This document shows positions 14,742-23,393 of a stretch of 24,589 nt of DNA, in pieces. This DNA comes from a virus: the IMG/VR virus record IMGVR_UViG_3300033979_000169, positions 1 to 24,589 of that record, one strand, 5' to 3'. Position 1 is the first letter of the stretch. Each line of letters begins with the position of its first letter. The notes under the pieces were generated by a model, which had not been told where the DNA came from, made no database searches, and worked only from the letters and a program-made list of their open reading frames with translations. The translations under genes and the position numbers were made by a program.

Positions 14742-16109
14742 ATGAAGATTCATGTGGACACAATAAACTCAAGAATTGAGACTGATAATGATGAGCTACT
14801 TAAGGCTCTGATAGAGTTATATAGCTTTAAGGCTCCTGGGGCTCAATATACCCCCTCCTTCAGAAAGCATGGTTGGGATGGCAAAAAGTACTTTATATCC
14901 CAAAAAGGAGTTTTTAAATCAGGTTTATTAAATAAACTTCTGGTAGACTTAAAAAAGATTGATTGTACTCCTGAAATAGTTATTAGAACTAACAAAGAGC
15001 TAAACTTAAATAGCATTGGAATTCCAGCTTTCACTTATTACGATTACCAGGAAACTTTAATAAAAGAAGCTTTAAGAAGAAAAAGGTGCGTTATAAAGTC
15101 TCCTACAGGCTCAGGTAAAACTCTGATAATGGCAGGTATAGTAAAAGCTCTAGAAGATTATAATATTGTTATCCTATTTAACTCCAAGCAATTAGTAACC
15201 CAAACTTACGAATTCTTAAAAAAGTGCGGAATTAAGAGCCTGGGGATCAACTTTGGTGGCGGATTTGAATTCGGCTCGATAATGCTTAGCACTGTTCAGA
15301 GTATCGAAAAGATAATGGATACTCATATAGCAAGTGCTGATGTTTTATTAGTTGATGAGTGTCACGAGTTTTCTAACGGTAAAATAACTCTAGAAGCTAT
15401 CCAATCCTTTCCTAATGCAACTTACAGATTTGGATTTACTGCTACCCCTCCGTCAGACCATATCCCCAGACATAACCTAGAAGGGGCATTTGGAGAAATA
15501 CTAGAAGTAGTAGATACGTCGGATCTAGTTGATACAGGAGTTTTAACTAAGCCTGTTATCCAACTAATAAATAGAACTTATGATGCTAGTGGGGTAGATG
15601 ACGATATGTCTTACATGGAAGTATATGATACTTTTATAGTAAACAATACTTCTCGTAATAATAAGATCCTAGACGTAGTAAACTTTATATTAGAACAAAA
15701 TCCTAACAAAGCAAAGATTCTAATACTAACTAAGTCCCTAGAACATGGTAGAATACTACAGAATCTAATAAAGACTGATTGTGATTTCCTTGAAGGTGCT
15801 ACTAATCTAATTGATCGCTATGATACGATCTCTAAGTTCAAAGACTCCAAGAGAAGCAAAGTCCTTATTGGTACTAAGATTCTACAGACAGGAGTTAATA
15901 TAGAAGAGATTACTCACCTTATCAATGCTAGGGGGCTTAAGTCTGAAATAGCTACTCTACAAGCTTTAGGTAGAGCACTTAGAAAGCACCACTCAAAAAG
16001 TAAAGTCTACGTTTATGATTTTATGGACCAAGAGAAGTATCTAAAGACCCACTCTAAAAATAGAAAAACTCATTACAAGAATGAGGGACACGAGGTTAAA
16101 CTAATATGA
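14742..16109 (+). CDS. uvsW: UvsW-like SF2 DNA helicase
   Basis: From the ATG at 14742 the product is 455 residues and resembles T4 UvsW along its length. The N-terminal DNA-binding domain has the family pattern FKAPGAQYTPSFRKHGWDGK (residues 29-48), equivalent to the F-x-F-R-x-x-x-W-D-G region of UvsW. The helicase motifs follow: Walker A SPTGSGKT (120-127), DECH (205-208), TATP (233-236), a TGVNIEEIT motif V and LQALGRALRKH motif VI. UvsW unwinds R-loops and recombination branches and switches phage replication from origin- to recombination-dependent mode. An upstream in-frame ATG at 14682 would add 20 residues not seen in the family. The stop overlaps the start of the 75 aa gene as ATGA. 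No SD is visible before the ATG. Confidence 0.92.
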   Translation: MKIHVDTINSRIETDNDELLKALIELYSFKAPGAQYTPSFRKHGWDGKKYFISQKGVFKSGLLNKLLVDLKKIDCTPEIVIRTNKELNLNSIGIPAFTYYDYQETLIKEALRRKRCVIKSPTGSGKTLIMAGIVKALEDYNIVILFNSKQLVTQTYEFLKKCGIKSLGINFGGGFEFGSIMLSTVQSIEKIMDTHIASADVLLVDECHEFSNGKITLEAIQSFPNATYRFGFTATPPSDHIPRHNLEGAFGEILEVVDTSDLVDTGVLTKPVIQLINRTYDASGVDDDMSYMEVYDTFIVNNTSRNNKILDVVNFILEQNPNKAKILILTKSLEHGRILQNLIKTDCDFLEGATNLIDRYDTISKFKDSKRSKVLIGTKILQTGVNIEEITHLINARGLKSEIATLQALGRALRKHHSKSKVYVYDFMDQEKYLKTHSKNRKTHYKNEGHEVKLI

Positions 16110-16333
16110 AGTCTAAAGAAGAAGTAAATAAAAACTTAGGTAAACTTAAAGAAGAAGAGTTGAAAGCTATCGAAGGTATCGTATTCGATCTTACAAACTT
16201 TGCCAAAGAGAAGAAAATCACGGAAGATTCAATACAAACACTTAGTAACGCCCTAGTAGCTTTAGGAGCGTTAAAAGATATGATTACTTGGAAGTTGATT
16301 AGATTGTTGAAACAGGATCATATGCTAGACTAG
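16106..16333 (+). CDS. Small helical protein downstream of UvsW, UvsW.1-like by position
   Basis: The 75-residue product is a charged three-helix protein (EEVNKNLGKLKEEELKAIEG, then FDLTNFAKEKKITEDSI, then LSNALVALGALKDMITWKL). T4 has a 76-residue UvsW.1 immediately after uvsW, so size and position match; I cannot compare the sequences residue by residue from memory. It is translationally coupled to the helicase gene by an ATGA overlap, suggesting a shared role or fixed dosage. No Cys, no membrane segment. It ends 61 bases before the 3' end of the convergent tail fibre gene. Confidence 0.7.
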   Translation: MKSKEEVNKNLGKLKEEELKAIEGIVFDLTNFAKEKKITEDSIQTLSNALVALGALKDMITWKLIRLLKQDHMLD

Positions 16334-16394
16334 CACAGCTACTTCCCCTTTCAACAATGAGCTACTTCTGGGATCATCCATCGTTTAAGCATCA

Positions 16395-18689
16395 TTAGAA
16401 TTTCCTCTCTATGTATAAGTTGCTTACTGTAGGGTATAAATAATGTCTGCTCGCTGAACTAGATCTTATTCTAGGTCTAATAATATCATTAGCACTTAAG
16501 CTTCTAACGGTAGACATACCTATATTTACTGGCTGAGCTGCTTGGTTTAGTACGAATATAGAAGATACAACAATAGCACTATTGATCTCTATTGCCCCTG
16601 AAACGTTAGGGCTTACCCCAGAGGATGTACCTAAAACAAAGTTACATTCTATTTTGTAAATACCAGCATTTAGTACAGTAACAGATTTTTCTGTGTTAGT
16701 GTTGTCAAAAGTAAAGTAATTATCTCCGTTAGGTGCTGTAGAACTTAATAAACTTATAGTAGCACCACTAGCCCAAGAGTGCCATGCAGTAGTTCTATGG
16801 TCAGCACTTGTGTCTATTCTAACAAAGCAGAATGGTTGTGGGACTGGACAATCTCCGATGGTAACCCTTTCTCTATCAATAAGAACATTTACATCCGTTC
16901 CTATAGTAACTGAATCCGCTGGAGATGAGTTTACAACATCAATACCAGAAGTTGTTATACCACTAGCAATACTGAGCAATACCCTTGCATCGACTTGTTC
17001 TTCTGTTAACCCTCCACCACCTCCAGGAAAACTTATAGCAGAAGCTACCCAAGCGGTTCCGTTCCAAGCTAATACGTTATTTGATCCTGGGGAACCTATA
17101 GTAACGTCTCTTACGGACCCACTTAGGCTCAAACCTGAGTAGTTCGTAGCCGACATCGTAGTTGCGCTAAGAGACGACAAGTAGAACGCATTGTTCGAAG
17201 AATCTCCCGAAGCGTTCAAATAGTTTGTATTTAAAGTAACTAAGTCCCAATGTACCGCAGAAGCTAAGTGATCGGATACTGTAGTGCTTAAGTTGGTATT
17301 AGTAGTAACTAATACATACTGAGGATGGTCATTATCCCCTAAGCCTGTTAAAGCACCGTGATCAGTAGTATTAGTATCTGTAGACCAAGCGGCCTGGTTA
17401 GCTGCAATATAGGCAGATAAATCAACAGTTGAAGTTTGAATATTGCCTACGAGAGAGCTAAGGTTTAGGTTAGTAGCACTTAAAGTGTATTGAGGGTGGT
17501 CATTATCTTCTAAACCTGTCAATAGCCCGTGATCTGTTACTCCTGCCGGAGAAGTGGATGGAGTCCAATCTGTTCCATTCCAAGTTAGAACTTGTCCCGT
17601 TGCGGGGGTACTTATGTTTGTATCTGATAACCCAGATAAAGCAGCATTGGCAATATAATTATTGACCAAGGAACTTAAATTAGTGTTTGTGGTAACTAAT
17701 ACATATTGGGGGTGATCATTGTCCCCTAAACCTGTTATACTCCCGTGGTCTATATCCCCTTGTTCAAAGTGTATTGTAGTATCTGCAATGTGAGTAGAAA
17801 TATCACTTGATACAGCGGTAACTAAAGTACTTAAAGCTAAGTTAGTAGCACTTAGAACATACTGTGGGTGGTCATTATCCCCCAATCCTGTTACTGTACC
17901 GTGATCTATTTGCCCTTGAGTAAAGTGTACAGTCGAACTAGCGGCGTGCGCGTTATAAGCGTTGCTAAGGTTTAAGTTAGTAGAACTTAAAGTATACTGA
18001 GGATGGTCATTATCTGGGAAAAGTCCTGTTAACGCACCGTGATCTGTAGCTCCGCCAGCTAACCAAGAAGCTTCATTAGCATTTATATATGAAGAAAGGT
18101 TTACTGTTGAAGTTTGAATATTAGAAACTAAAGTACTTAAGGCTAAGTTAGTAGCACTTAAAGTATACTGAGGATGGTCATTGTCCCCTAAACCTATTAT
18201 CACTCCGTGATCTATTTCATTTTGCTCAAAGTGAATTGTAGTATCAGCAATGTGCGTATTTACGTCATTTGATACGGCCGTAGCAAAAGCACTAAGATTT
18301 GTATTAGTAGCACTTAAAACATATTGTGGGTGATCATTAGCGGATAACCCTACTAAAAGATTGTGTACAGTAACGCCCGCAGGAGAGGTAGAAGGGGTCC
18401 AATCTGTACCATCCCAAGTTACAACTTGTCCCGTAATAGGAGAAGTTATATTAGTATCGGTTAATGCTGAAAAAGCTGTAGCTCCTCCACTACCCAAAGA
18501 ACATACGTCAATGTAGTTTTGAGTTACAGAGGAAGCTTGTTCAGCCGCTAATGCATTTACCGTACCAGAAAAGTTATTAGTGCCTGTACCACCATACTCA
18601 GTAGCGATTGGCTCTGCCGCAGTATAGGCACCTAATTTGTCTGGTCGGTTATCACTATTAAGCTTAGCGTAAACCGGAATCTTTGTCAT
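16395..18689 (-). CDS. Tail fibre protein with seven DHG-GL-DNDHPQY repeats and C1q-like C-terminal head
   Basis: This 764-residue protein begins with a phage fibre start (IATEYGGTGTNNFSG, residues 28-42; the E-Y-G-G-T-G motif is common in fibre N-terminal regions). It then has a GQVVTWDGTDWTPSTS module, and seven repeats of about 45-75 residues (residues 108-480) built on a core reading DHG-x-x-x-GL-x-DNDHPQY followed by T-N-x-x-L-S and a spacer. Such H/D/Q/Y repeats occur in trimeric fibre shafts. The last 145 residues (from about 620) look like a C1q/TNF-type jelly roll: NAGIYKIECNFVLG, then GAIEINSAIVVSS, then SLSANDIIRPRI, then NLYIER. This head is the likely receptor-binding part. The start ATG overlaps the stop of the 612 aa gene by TAATG, with GAGG ahead. 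Confidence 0.85.
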   Translation of the reverse strand: MTKIPVYAKLNSDNRPDKLGAYTAAEPIATEYGGTGTNNFSGTVNALAAEQASSVTQNYIDVCSLGSGGATAFSALTDTNITSPITGQVVTWDGTDWTPSTSPAGVTVHNLLVGLSANDHPQYVLSATNTNLSAFATAVSNDVNTHIADTTIHFEQNEIDHGVIIGLGDNDHPQYTLSATNLALSTLVSNIQTSTVNLSSYINANEASWLAGGATDHGALTGLFPDNDHPQYTLSSTNLNLSNAYNAHAASSTVHFTQGQIDHGTVTGLGDNDHPQYVLSATNLALSTLVTAVSSDISTHIADTTIHFEQGDIDHGSITGLGDNDHPQYVLVTTNTNLSSLVNNYIANAALSGLSDTNISTPATGQVLTWNGTDWTPSTSPAGVTDHGLLTGLEDNDHPQYTLSATNLNLSSLVGNIQTSTVDLSAYIAANQAAWSTDTNTTDHGALTGLGDNDHPQYVLVTTNTNLSTTVSDHLASAVHWDLVTLNTNYLNASGDSSNNAFYLSSLSATTMSATNYSGLSLSGSVRDVTIGSPGSNNVLAWNGTAWVASAISFPGGGGGLTEEQVDARVLLSIASGITTSGIDVVNSSPADSVTIGTDVNVLIDRERVTIGDCPVPQPFCFVRIDTSADHRTTAWHSWASGATISLLSSTAPNGDNYFTFDNTNTEKSVTVLNAGIYKIECNFVLGTSSGVSPNVSGAIEINSAIVVSSIFVLNQAAQPVNIGMSTVRSLSANDIIRPRIRSSSASRHYLYPTVSNLYIERKF
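17248..18368 (-). repeat. Seven tandem coding repeats in the fibre shaft
   Basis: Each unit encodes a DNDHPQY (first unit ANDHPQY) core and a TNxxLS stretch. On the plus strand the cores appear as recurring ggrtgrtcatta blocks near 18327, 18173, 18001, 17866, 17710, 17493 and 17322. Spacers differ in length and sequence, so they have diverged and were not copied recently. The fifth unit carries a second copy of the GQVLTWNGTDWTPSTS module that opens the protein. Confidence 0.85.
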
Positions 18690-20527
18690 TAATCAACCTC
18701 TTGAATCGGAAGCTTAGAGTTCTTATCTTCCTTTGGTTTTCCCTTAGCTTTTGGATTTTCTTTCTTTGCAACAGGAGCTTCCTCGGTTGGAGCAGAGTTA
18801 TCTGGAATTCCAATCTCAGCAGCTAGGTCAGCTAACATATTCTCTAGGTCTATTACATCTTCCAAGGTTCTCTTTTGATCCTGTGGATTTGGGGCGACGG
18901 CACCTTTACTTGCTTGGGCCGCCGCGTCTTCTTTTTTTGATGGAATTCCGGCCTCCGGTGGAACTTCCCCACCTTCCTCTGGAGGTAATTCTGTTGGCGG
19001 AACCTGCTCTTGAGCGTTAGGTTTTGCAACTGGTTTGGTTGATTTTGGCTTGGATGTCGGCTCTTTTCCGGCGGACTTCTTGCCCATCTTTGCACCTTTT
19101 TCCATTGGAGGGGCTTCTTCGCCTTCTCCACCTTCAAGTCCAGACTCCAAAGCTTCCTTATCGACACTCTCTTCTGAGTCCATTTGGCCTACAGAAGTTT
19201 CTACTCTTTTCTTGATATTACCAAGTAAAGACTGGGCGTTGTCGATGTTCTTAACTATTCTCTTAAGGTTCATCTTACCTTTAGGTTTAGCCACTTCCTG
19301 TTGAGCCTCAACCAAGACTTCAGCGTAGCCTGCATCAGAGAATAGTTCGAAAACATAATCGTTAACGTCGATAGTCTCAACACCTGATTTACTCTTAAGC
19401 ATGTTGCCCATTTCTGATAGGACTTGCTTTAGTACGCTTCCTTTTGGAACTATTCTTGTCAAAGCTTCAAATATTACTATTTGGGTATTGACCAAGCTCT
19501 TGAATGTTGGCGGCTCTTTGAGATTCTGAATATCGACACCATACTTCTCGTTGATTGAATCAATGAAGAGCTTCTTGGCTTCTTTCTTGATTTCGAAGAT
19601 TCTAGCGACGTGGGCATGGATATCAGACTCATTGATACCAATACCATCAGCTTTACCGAGACAATTAGTTATAGTTTCCATCAAAGCCTTTTTGGAGACT
19701 AGAGCTAAGTAAGGAACCTCTTTCAAGGCTTCGAACAAGCTTTCTAGAACTACTTCATCGCTTTCGAATACGGTATTGGCAAGAGCGATTACTTTTTCGT
19801 TCGTAGCCCAAATGGTATCAAAGTCTCTCTTGGACTCCAATAGTTCTTTCTTGACTAGCTCTTGACGGCAAATCATCTCGTAGATTGAATCCCCAGTACC
19901 ATTAACTAATCGGTACGAACCACCTTCGTTAAGATCTTCGTAGGACAATCTAGGGAAGTTGAAAGCCTGGGAGACGGTATTAGAGAGGTTGACAGCGTTT
20001 CGAATCTCGGCAATGTTCTTAACCTTGTCGAAGTTATCTTCTAAAAACTCTTGAAGTTGTGGAGTAACTTCTAATAGTTTTTGAAACTGATCCGTGTCTA
20101 CGATCTTTTCAATCAACGCTAGGCGCTCTCTCTTTTCTACAAGCTTTTCCTGTAGAGAATTAAGTTTGAGCCTGTTACGCCAAAGAGATAGAACCTCTTC
20201 GAAAGAATCTTCAGCTTTGGTATATTCGCTGTAATAGATTCCTTCTACTAGATTACCTATACGCTCTTTAACGTATCCGTCGAAGACTTCACCGTTATTG
20301 AAGACCTCAGACTCTTGGATAGTGATATTGGTTAGTTCAATATCTTTGTCCAAGGAGTAGGTTCCGGTTATGATCTTACCACTTTCGGTAAGGTAATTAA
20401 CTTGAGCATTGGCTGAATCAATGGTAAAGATACAGACATTTTCTCTCAAGGAACGTCCTAAGCAATCACCTAACTTGATTAGGTTGGTTATAGTTTTATC
20501 TCGGCTTTCGAATAAATGGTCAAACAT
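18689..20527 (-). CDS. Unrecognised 612 aa protein between portal and tail fibre, probable head-associated structural or scaffold protein
   Basis: I do not recognise a family. The N-terminal 430 residues are mostly helical, with a coiled-coil-like segment around residues 130-165 (LQEKLVEKRERLALIEKIVD) and a small beta-rich start (FTIDSANAQVNYL). From about residue 435 the sequence becomes low-complexity: runs of Lys, Pro, Glu, Ala and Gly (GEGEEAPPMEKGAKMGKKSAG) interrupted by a helix (EDVIDLENMLADLAAEIGI, about 553-571). Long helical, charged, disordered proteins beside the portal gene are often prohead core or scaffold proteins, but the usual gp21 protease and gp22 are not recognisable here. 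A GGAG precedes the ATG at 20527 by about 8 bases, and only 20 bases separate it from the portal gene. Confidence 0.6.
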   Translation of the reverse strand: MFDHLFESRDKTITNLIKLGDCLGRSLRENVCIFTIDSANAQVNYLTESGKIITGTYSLDKDIELTNITIQESEVFNNGEVFDGYVKERIGNLVEGIYYSEYTKAEDSFEEVLSLWRNRLKLNSLQEKLVEKRERLALIEKIVDTDQFQKLLEVTPQLQEFLEDNFDKVKNIAEIRNAVNLSNTVSQAFNFPRLSYEDLNEGGSYRLVNGTGDSIYEMICRQELVKKELLESKRDFDTIWATNEKVIALANTVFESDEVVLESLFEALKEVPYLALVSKKALMETITNCLGKADGIGINESDIHAHVARIFEIKKEAKKLFIDSINEKYGVDIQNLKEPPTFKSLVNTQIVIFEALTRIVPKGSVLKQVLSEMGNMLKSKSGVETIDVNDYVFELFSDAGYAEVLVEAQQEVAKPKGKMNLKRIVKNIDNAQSLLGNIKKRVETSVGQMDSEESVDKEALESGLEGGEGEEAPPMEKGAKMGKKSAGKEPTSKPKSTKPVAKPNAQEQVPPTELPPEEGGEVPPEAGIPSKKEDAAAQASKGAVAPNPQDQKRTLEDVIDLENMLADLAAEIGIPDNSAPTEEAPVAKKENPKAKGKPKEDKNSKLPIQEVD

Positions 20528-20547
20528 AATTTTACTCCACTGATTAT

Positions 20548-22335
20548 TTAGTCTCTATTTTTAATCTCTACTAAGGATTCTTGGGTTTTTTCGATCGCCC
20601 TGTCTAGAATCTCTCTATCCTTCTCTTCGGTGATATATCTGGATAGCTTGCTTAAAACGAACGATCTACCTTCCTTTTGGGAGTTTGGATTGTTCTCTTG
20701 AGGCTCCTGACCGCCTGCTTCTCCATAACCAGCATTTCCACCAGGAGGAGCTTGTCCAGGTTGAGGAGGTCCACCCATTCCAGGCATCATCCCTTGTTCA
20801 GCCTGTTTTTGGGCCATCTCCTCCTGTTCCTGTTCTAGTTCTGTCATTATTCTCTCAATCTCGTCTTCAGACATATCGTAATACTGTCGGTAGATTTCTT
20901 TGTTCGAGAATAATTGTAAACCCTTAACCGCCTGAATAACTCTGGTTTTTTGCTCGTCCAAGTCTAGCTTTCTCTTGGCCGACATATCAGAAGGCTCAGG
21001 GAGTTCTATTCTAAGCTCTTTGATAAGTCTTGATGGGTAGCCCTTTAATTGAAGGTGTCGTTTAGCAATATTCTCTAAACCGACCTCAACATTCATCTGG
21101 ACACGCTTAATCGCTCTGGCGAACTTAACGTCCAACTGAGACAAGTTAGCTTTACGTTCTGGGGACTTGTCCTTCTCTACTATGTAATCCTTTGGAATTT
21201 TTAACATAGCAAGAAGCTTATTTTGGAAATATCTTACGTCATCAATATCACCTAGGTTTTGAGCACCTGGTAGAGTATCAATCTTAGACGTACTTCCCTG
21301 TCTCATTGGAACGTAGAAGTCTTCATCTACGGAAGGAGGATTATATCTGGCATCTACTGTTCCCTTAGAACTATTGTAATACGCTTGTTTCTTGAAGTTT
21401 TGCTTTACTCGTTCAACATAAGCTTCAGCCTTAGAGGTTGGAAGAGCACCAGTGTCAATATAAAATATTCTACGCTCAGGGGCTCTAGAAAGACGATAAA
21501 TCATCATAGCGTCTTCCATCATTCTTAATGACCGGAAGGTACTGTGACAAGCTGCTACTATGGATTTACCGTAAGGGTAGAAGTTAGGATCTGAGGTGTG
21601 AAGTCTAAAGTGGATGATCTGATTCTTGTCTAGGTCAATATACTTAGATGGGTTCTGATCAAACGAGTTGTACCCATAATCATTATCGTCTTTAGGGATT
21701 TCCTGTAAGAACTTCTTTAAGTATCCGTACTTATTCTCTATACGGATAATGTAAGTTGGGTCTAGGACTTTAAGCTTCTTTAAACCCTGTTCTGGTTTAG
21801 TAACATCTAGAACTAGTTCTAGGAAACAATCACCGAACTTACAGGAGTTTCTTATAATGTCCCAAAGGAATCTTTCTAGCCTAATAGTTTCAAAGAGGCT
21901 TTCGACCTCTTTAACCACCATCTCGCTTTCAGACTTAATTTTCCACTTCTCGTTCTTTGGACCTCTCTGGCTAGCATCGTCAGCATAAATATCAAAAGCT
22001 GCTGCGATCTCAGGGTAGCCATCCATCTCCTCGTAATCACGATAACGCTTTCTTCTATTGTATTCCCCTTGGGCTAGAATAGCGGTTGAGCTTCTGGAAC
22101 CGGCAGCATGGCCTTCGAAAGGATCTTTATTGACCTCGGTATTGGTAATGGTATCACCACCTTCCGTGGTTGCAACACCAGTATCCATTTCCTGCTCTAG
22201 TTCTTTAGCAGCAGGAGAAGCAAAGAAGCTAGCAAAGAATCTACGAATAGGGCCAAAAAATCCAGGGGTTGTTGGGGTTGATCCAGCAAATTCCGTAAAA
22301 TTCTCGTCTAGCTTTTTATTTATTTGTTGAACCAT
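20548..22335 (-). CDS. Portal vertex protein, T4 gp20-like
   Basis: The 595-residue product is a clear gp20 homologue. It has the family stretch MDGYPEIAAAFDIYADDA (about residues 103-120), then SRAPERRIFYIDTGALP (about 278-294), and SKIDTLPGAQNLGDIDDV with the helix-rich region following (KLLAMLKIPKDYI). These are signature segments of T4-type portals, which form the 12-mer through which DNA enters and to which the neck binds. The N-terminal 70 residues and the Gln/Pro/Gly-rich tail (from about 500: MAQKQAEQGMMPGMGG) are low complexity. A strong SD (GGAGGA) lies nine bases before the ATG, within the end of the terminase gene, which overlaps by 16 bases. Terminase next to portal is the expected motor arrangement. 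Confidence 0.93.
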   Translation of the reverse strand: MVQQINKKLDENFTEFAGSTPTTPGFFGPIRRFFASFFASPAAKELEQEMDTGVATTEGGDTITNTEVNKDPFEGHAAGSRSSTAILAQGEYNRRKRYRDYEEMDGYPEIAAAFDIYADDASQRGPKNEKWKIKSESEMVVKEVESLFETIRLERFLWDIIRNSCKFGDCFLELVLDVTKPEQGLKKLKVLDPTYIIRIENKYGYLKKFLQEIPKDDNDYGYNSFDQNPSKYIDLDKNQIIHFRLHTSDPNFYPYGKSIVAACHSTFRSLRMMEDAMMIYRLSRAPERRIFYIDTGALPTSKAEAYVERVKQNFKKQAYYNSSKGTVDARYNPPSVDEDFYVPMRQGSTSKIDTLPGAQNLGDIDDVRYFQNKLLAMLKIPKDYIVEKDKSPERKANLSQLDVKFARAIKRVQMNVEVGLENIAKRHLQLKGYPSRLIKELRIELPEPSDMSAKRKLDLDEQKTRVIQAVKGLQLFSNKEIYRQYYDMSEDEIERIMTELEQEQEEMAQKQAEQGMMPGMGGPPQPGQAPPGGNAGYGEAGGQEPQENNPNSQKEGRSFVLSKLSRYITEEKDREILDRAIEKTQESLVEIKNRD

Positions 22336-23393
22336 TCAAAATCTTCCTCCAACATAACTCCATAAGTACCTTTGTTATTTACTCTTGAGATTACTGGATA
22401 ATCAGGAATTTTCAGATTTTTAGTATCAACAGAGTAATCTATCGGCGTAGAGTTCTTAACATCATTATAAACATGGATCGCAATAGCCAGGCTCATAATA
22501 AGGTCGTCGGTATATCCTTCATCAGCTTCGACCTTACCTGTATCGGTTATAATAAAAGTGGAAAGCTCATCACAAGTTCTAGTAGAGTTAATTTTAACCT
22601 TATTAGTTCTAATGGCGTCTTCCATGTTGGATAGAATAAAGTCTCTAGATTTATTGGATACTTGGAAACCAAAATCGCCTTTATCGTCCATCCATAGGTT
22701 CTCGTACTGGTGATAAGTAAAGAGCCAGTCTATAACATTGGAGCCGATTCCGTTACGTTCTACTACGACGTGGGCTAGATTGTACCGTAACCCTATTCGG
22801 TTGATGACCTCAGCAAACTCATTAACCGGGACTTTGTTACAGTAATATTCAGCTACCTGTTGGCCGTTATAAAGGTTAATAACGTGGAAGGCGGAATAAT
22901 CCTTTCCTCTTCCTAAAGCTGTATCTGCTCCAATGACGTATTGATATTGAGGCTCGGGCTGTTGCCAGATTCTTAATCTGCCCCGATCCTCTTTAATATA
23001 ATCCTCACTGGTATTGGAAGTTACTTCCTGTAGAACTTCACCATCAACATAGGTATCACCCGTACCTTGGAAAGCGCAGTTATGGTTTACAAAACTATTT
23101 CCAATATAAGAATGGGTATCTCTTACATTGATTGGGTCGAATAGTTCTATATCCTCTATACTAGGATTTATAGTTAATATCTCTTCTACGCCCTCTGAAG
23201 CTACAAGCTTATCCCCTGGGTATAGATCTTGAGCAAAAGCCCAAGTATTATCTTCTTTTAATAACTTATGGTCAAATGAACAAGTTAAAATATTCTTATC
23301 CGTAACAATCTCTAAAAACTTTGATTTTATAGTCTTTCGTATAAAATCAAAGTCTTTAAATCCTTCTTGTGTTAAAATCTGATATTTAGACAT
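22320..23393 (-). CDS. Large terminase C-terminal half: intein-C plus nuclease domain (gp17-like)
   Basis: Residues 1-105 are the C-terminal piece of a split intein, ending in the HN dipeptide before Cys106 (coordinates 23079-23393). Residues 106-357 are the C-extein: CAFQGTGDTYV, matching the linker before the gp17 nuclease domain, then VIGADTALGRGKDY (Asp157), VVVERNGIGSN (Glu212) and YTDDLIMSLA (Asp296 or Asp297), the D-E-D metal ligands of the RNase H-like terminase nuclease. Walker A and B are absent because they belong to the N-half encoded at 24030 and beyond. The ATG at 23393 overlaps the stop of the endonuclease gene by 8 bases and has no clear SD. The intact terminase should form only after protein trans-splicing with the N-half. 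Confidence 0.92.
   Translation of the reverse strand: MSKYQILTQEGFKDFDFIRKTIKSKFLEIVTDKNILTCSFDHKLLKEDNTWAFAQDLYPGDKLVASEGVEEILTINPSIEDIELFDPINVRDTHSYIGNSFVNHNCAFQGTGDTYVDGEVLQEVTSNTSEDYIKEDRGRLRIWQQPEPQYQYVIGADTALGRGKDYSAFHVINLYNGQQVAEYYCNKVPVNEFAEVINRIGLRYNLAHVVVERNGIGSNVIDWLFTYHQYENLWMDDKGDFGFQVSNKSRDFILSNMEDAIRTNKVKINSTRTCDELSTFIITDTGKVEADEGYTDDLIMSLAIAIHVYNDVKNSTPIDYSVDTKNLKIPDYPVISRVNNKGTYGVMLEEDFEWFNK
23079..23393 (-). other. Split intein C-fragment (Int-C, 105 residues)
   Basis: This fragment carries block B, seen as TCSFDHKLL (His42), the GD-L-V strand (PGDKLVAS, 59-66), block F (FDPINVRDTHSYI, 85-97) and block G (SFVNHN, ending at Asn105), followed by the nucleophilic Cys+1. It resembles my recollection of the AceL-TerL Int-C (about 104 residues), including QEGF near the start and the FDPINV stretch. 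It lacks block A, which is on Int-N. Confidence 0.9.

Noticed and set aside
14710-14772. Upstream TTG start extending the gp26-like protein by 21 residues
   Set aside because: The extension has no family resemblance, runs into the helicase gene and has no good ribosome site; ATG at 14709 is preferred.
16325-16395. Tiny minus-strand frames of 14 and 18 codons after the tail fibre, including a TAATG-coupled one
   Set aside because: Too short to distinguish from chance, no ribosome site and no recognised peptide; the 61-base gap holds nothing else I can support.
17248-18368. Regular repeats considered as a CRISPR array
   Set aside because: Repeats are coding, diverged, unevenly spaced and in one open frame.
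18751-19304. Overlapping frames of 63 to 104 codons on both strands opposite the Lys/Pro/Glu-rich tail of the 612 aa gene
   Set aside because: They arise from low-complexity codon usage in the real gene and have compositionally odd translations with no support from position or ribosome sites.
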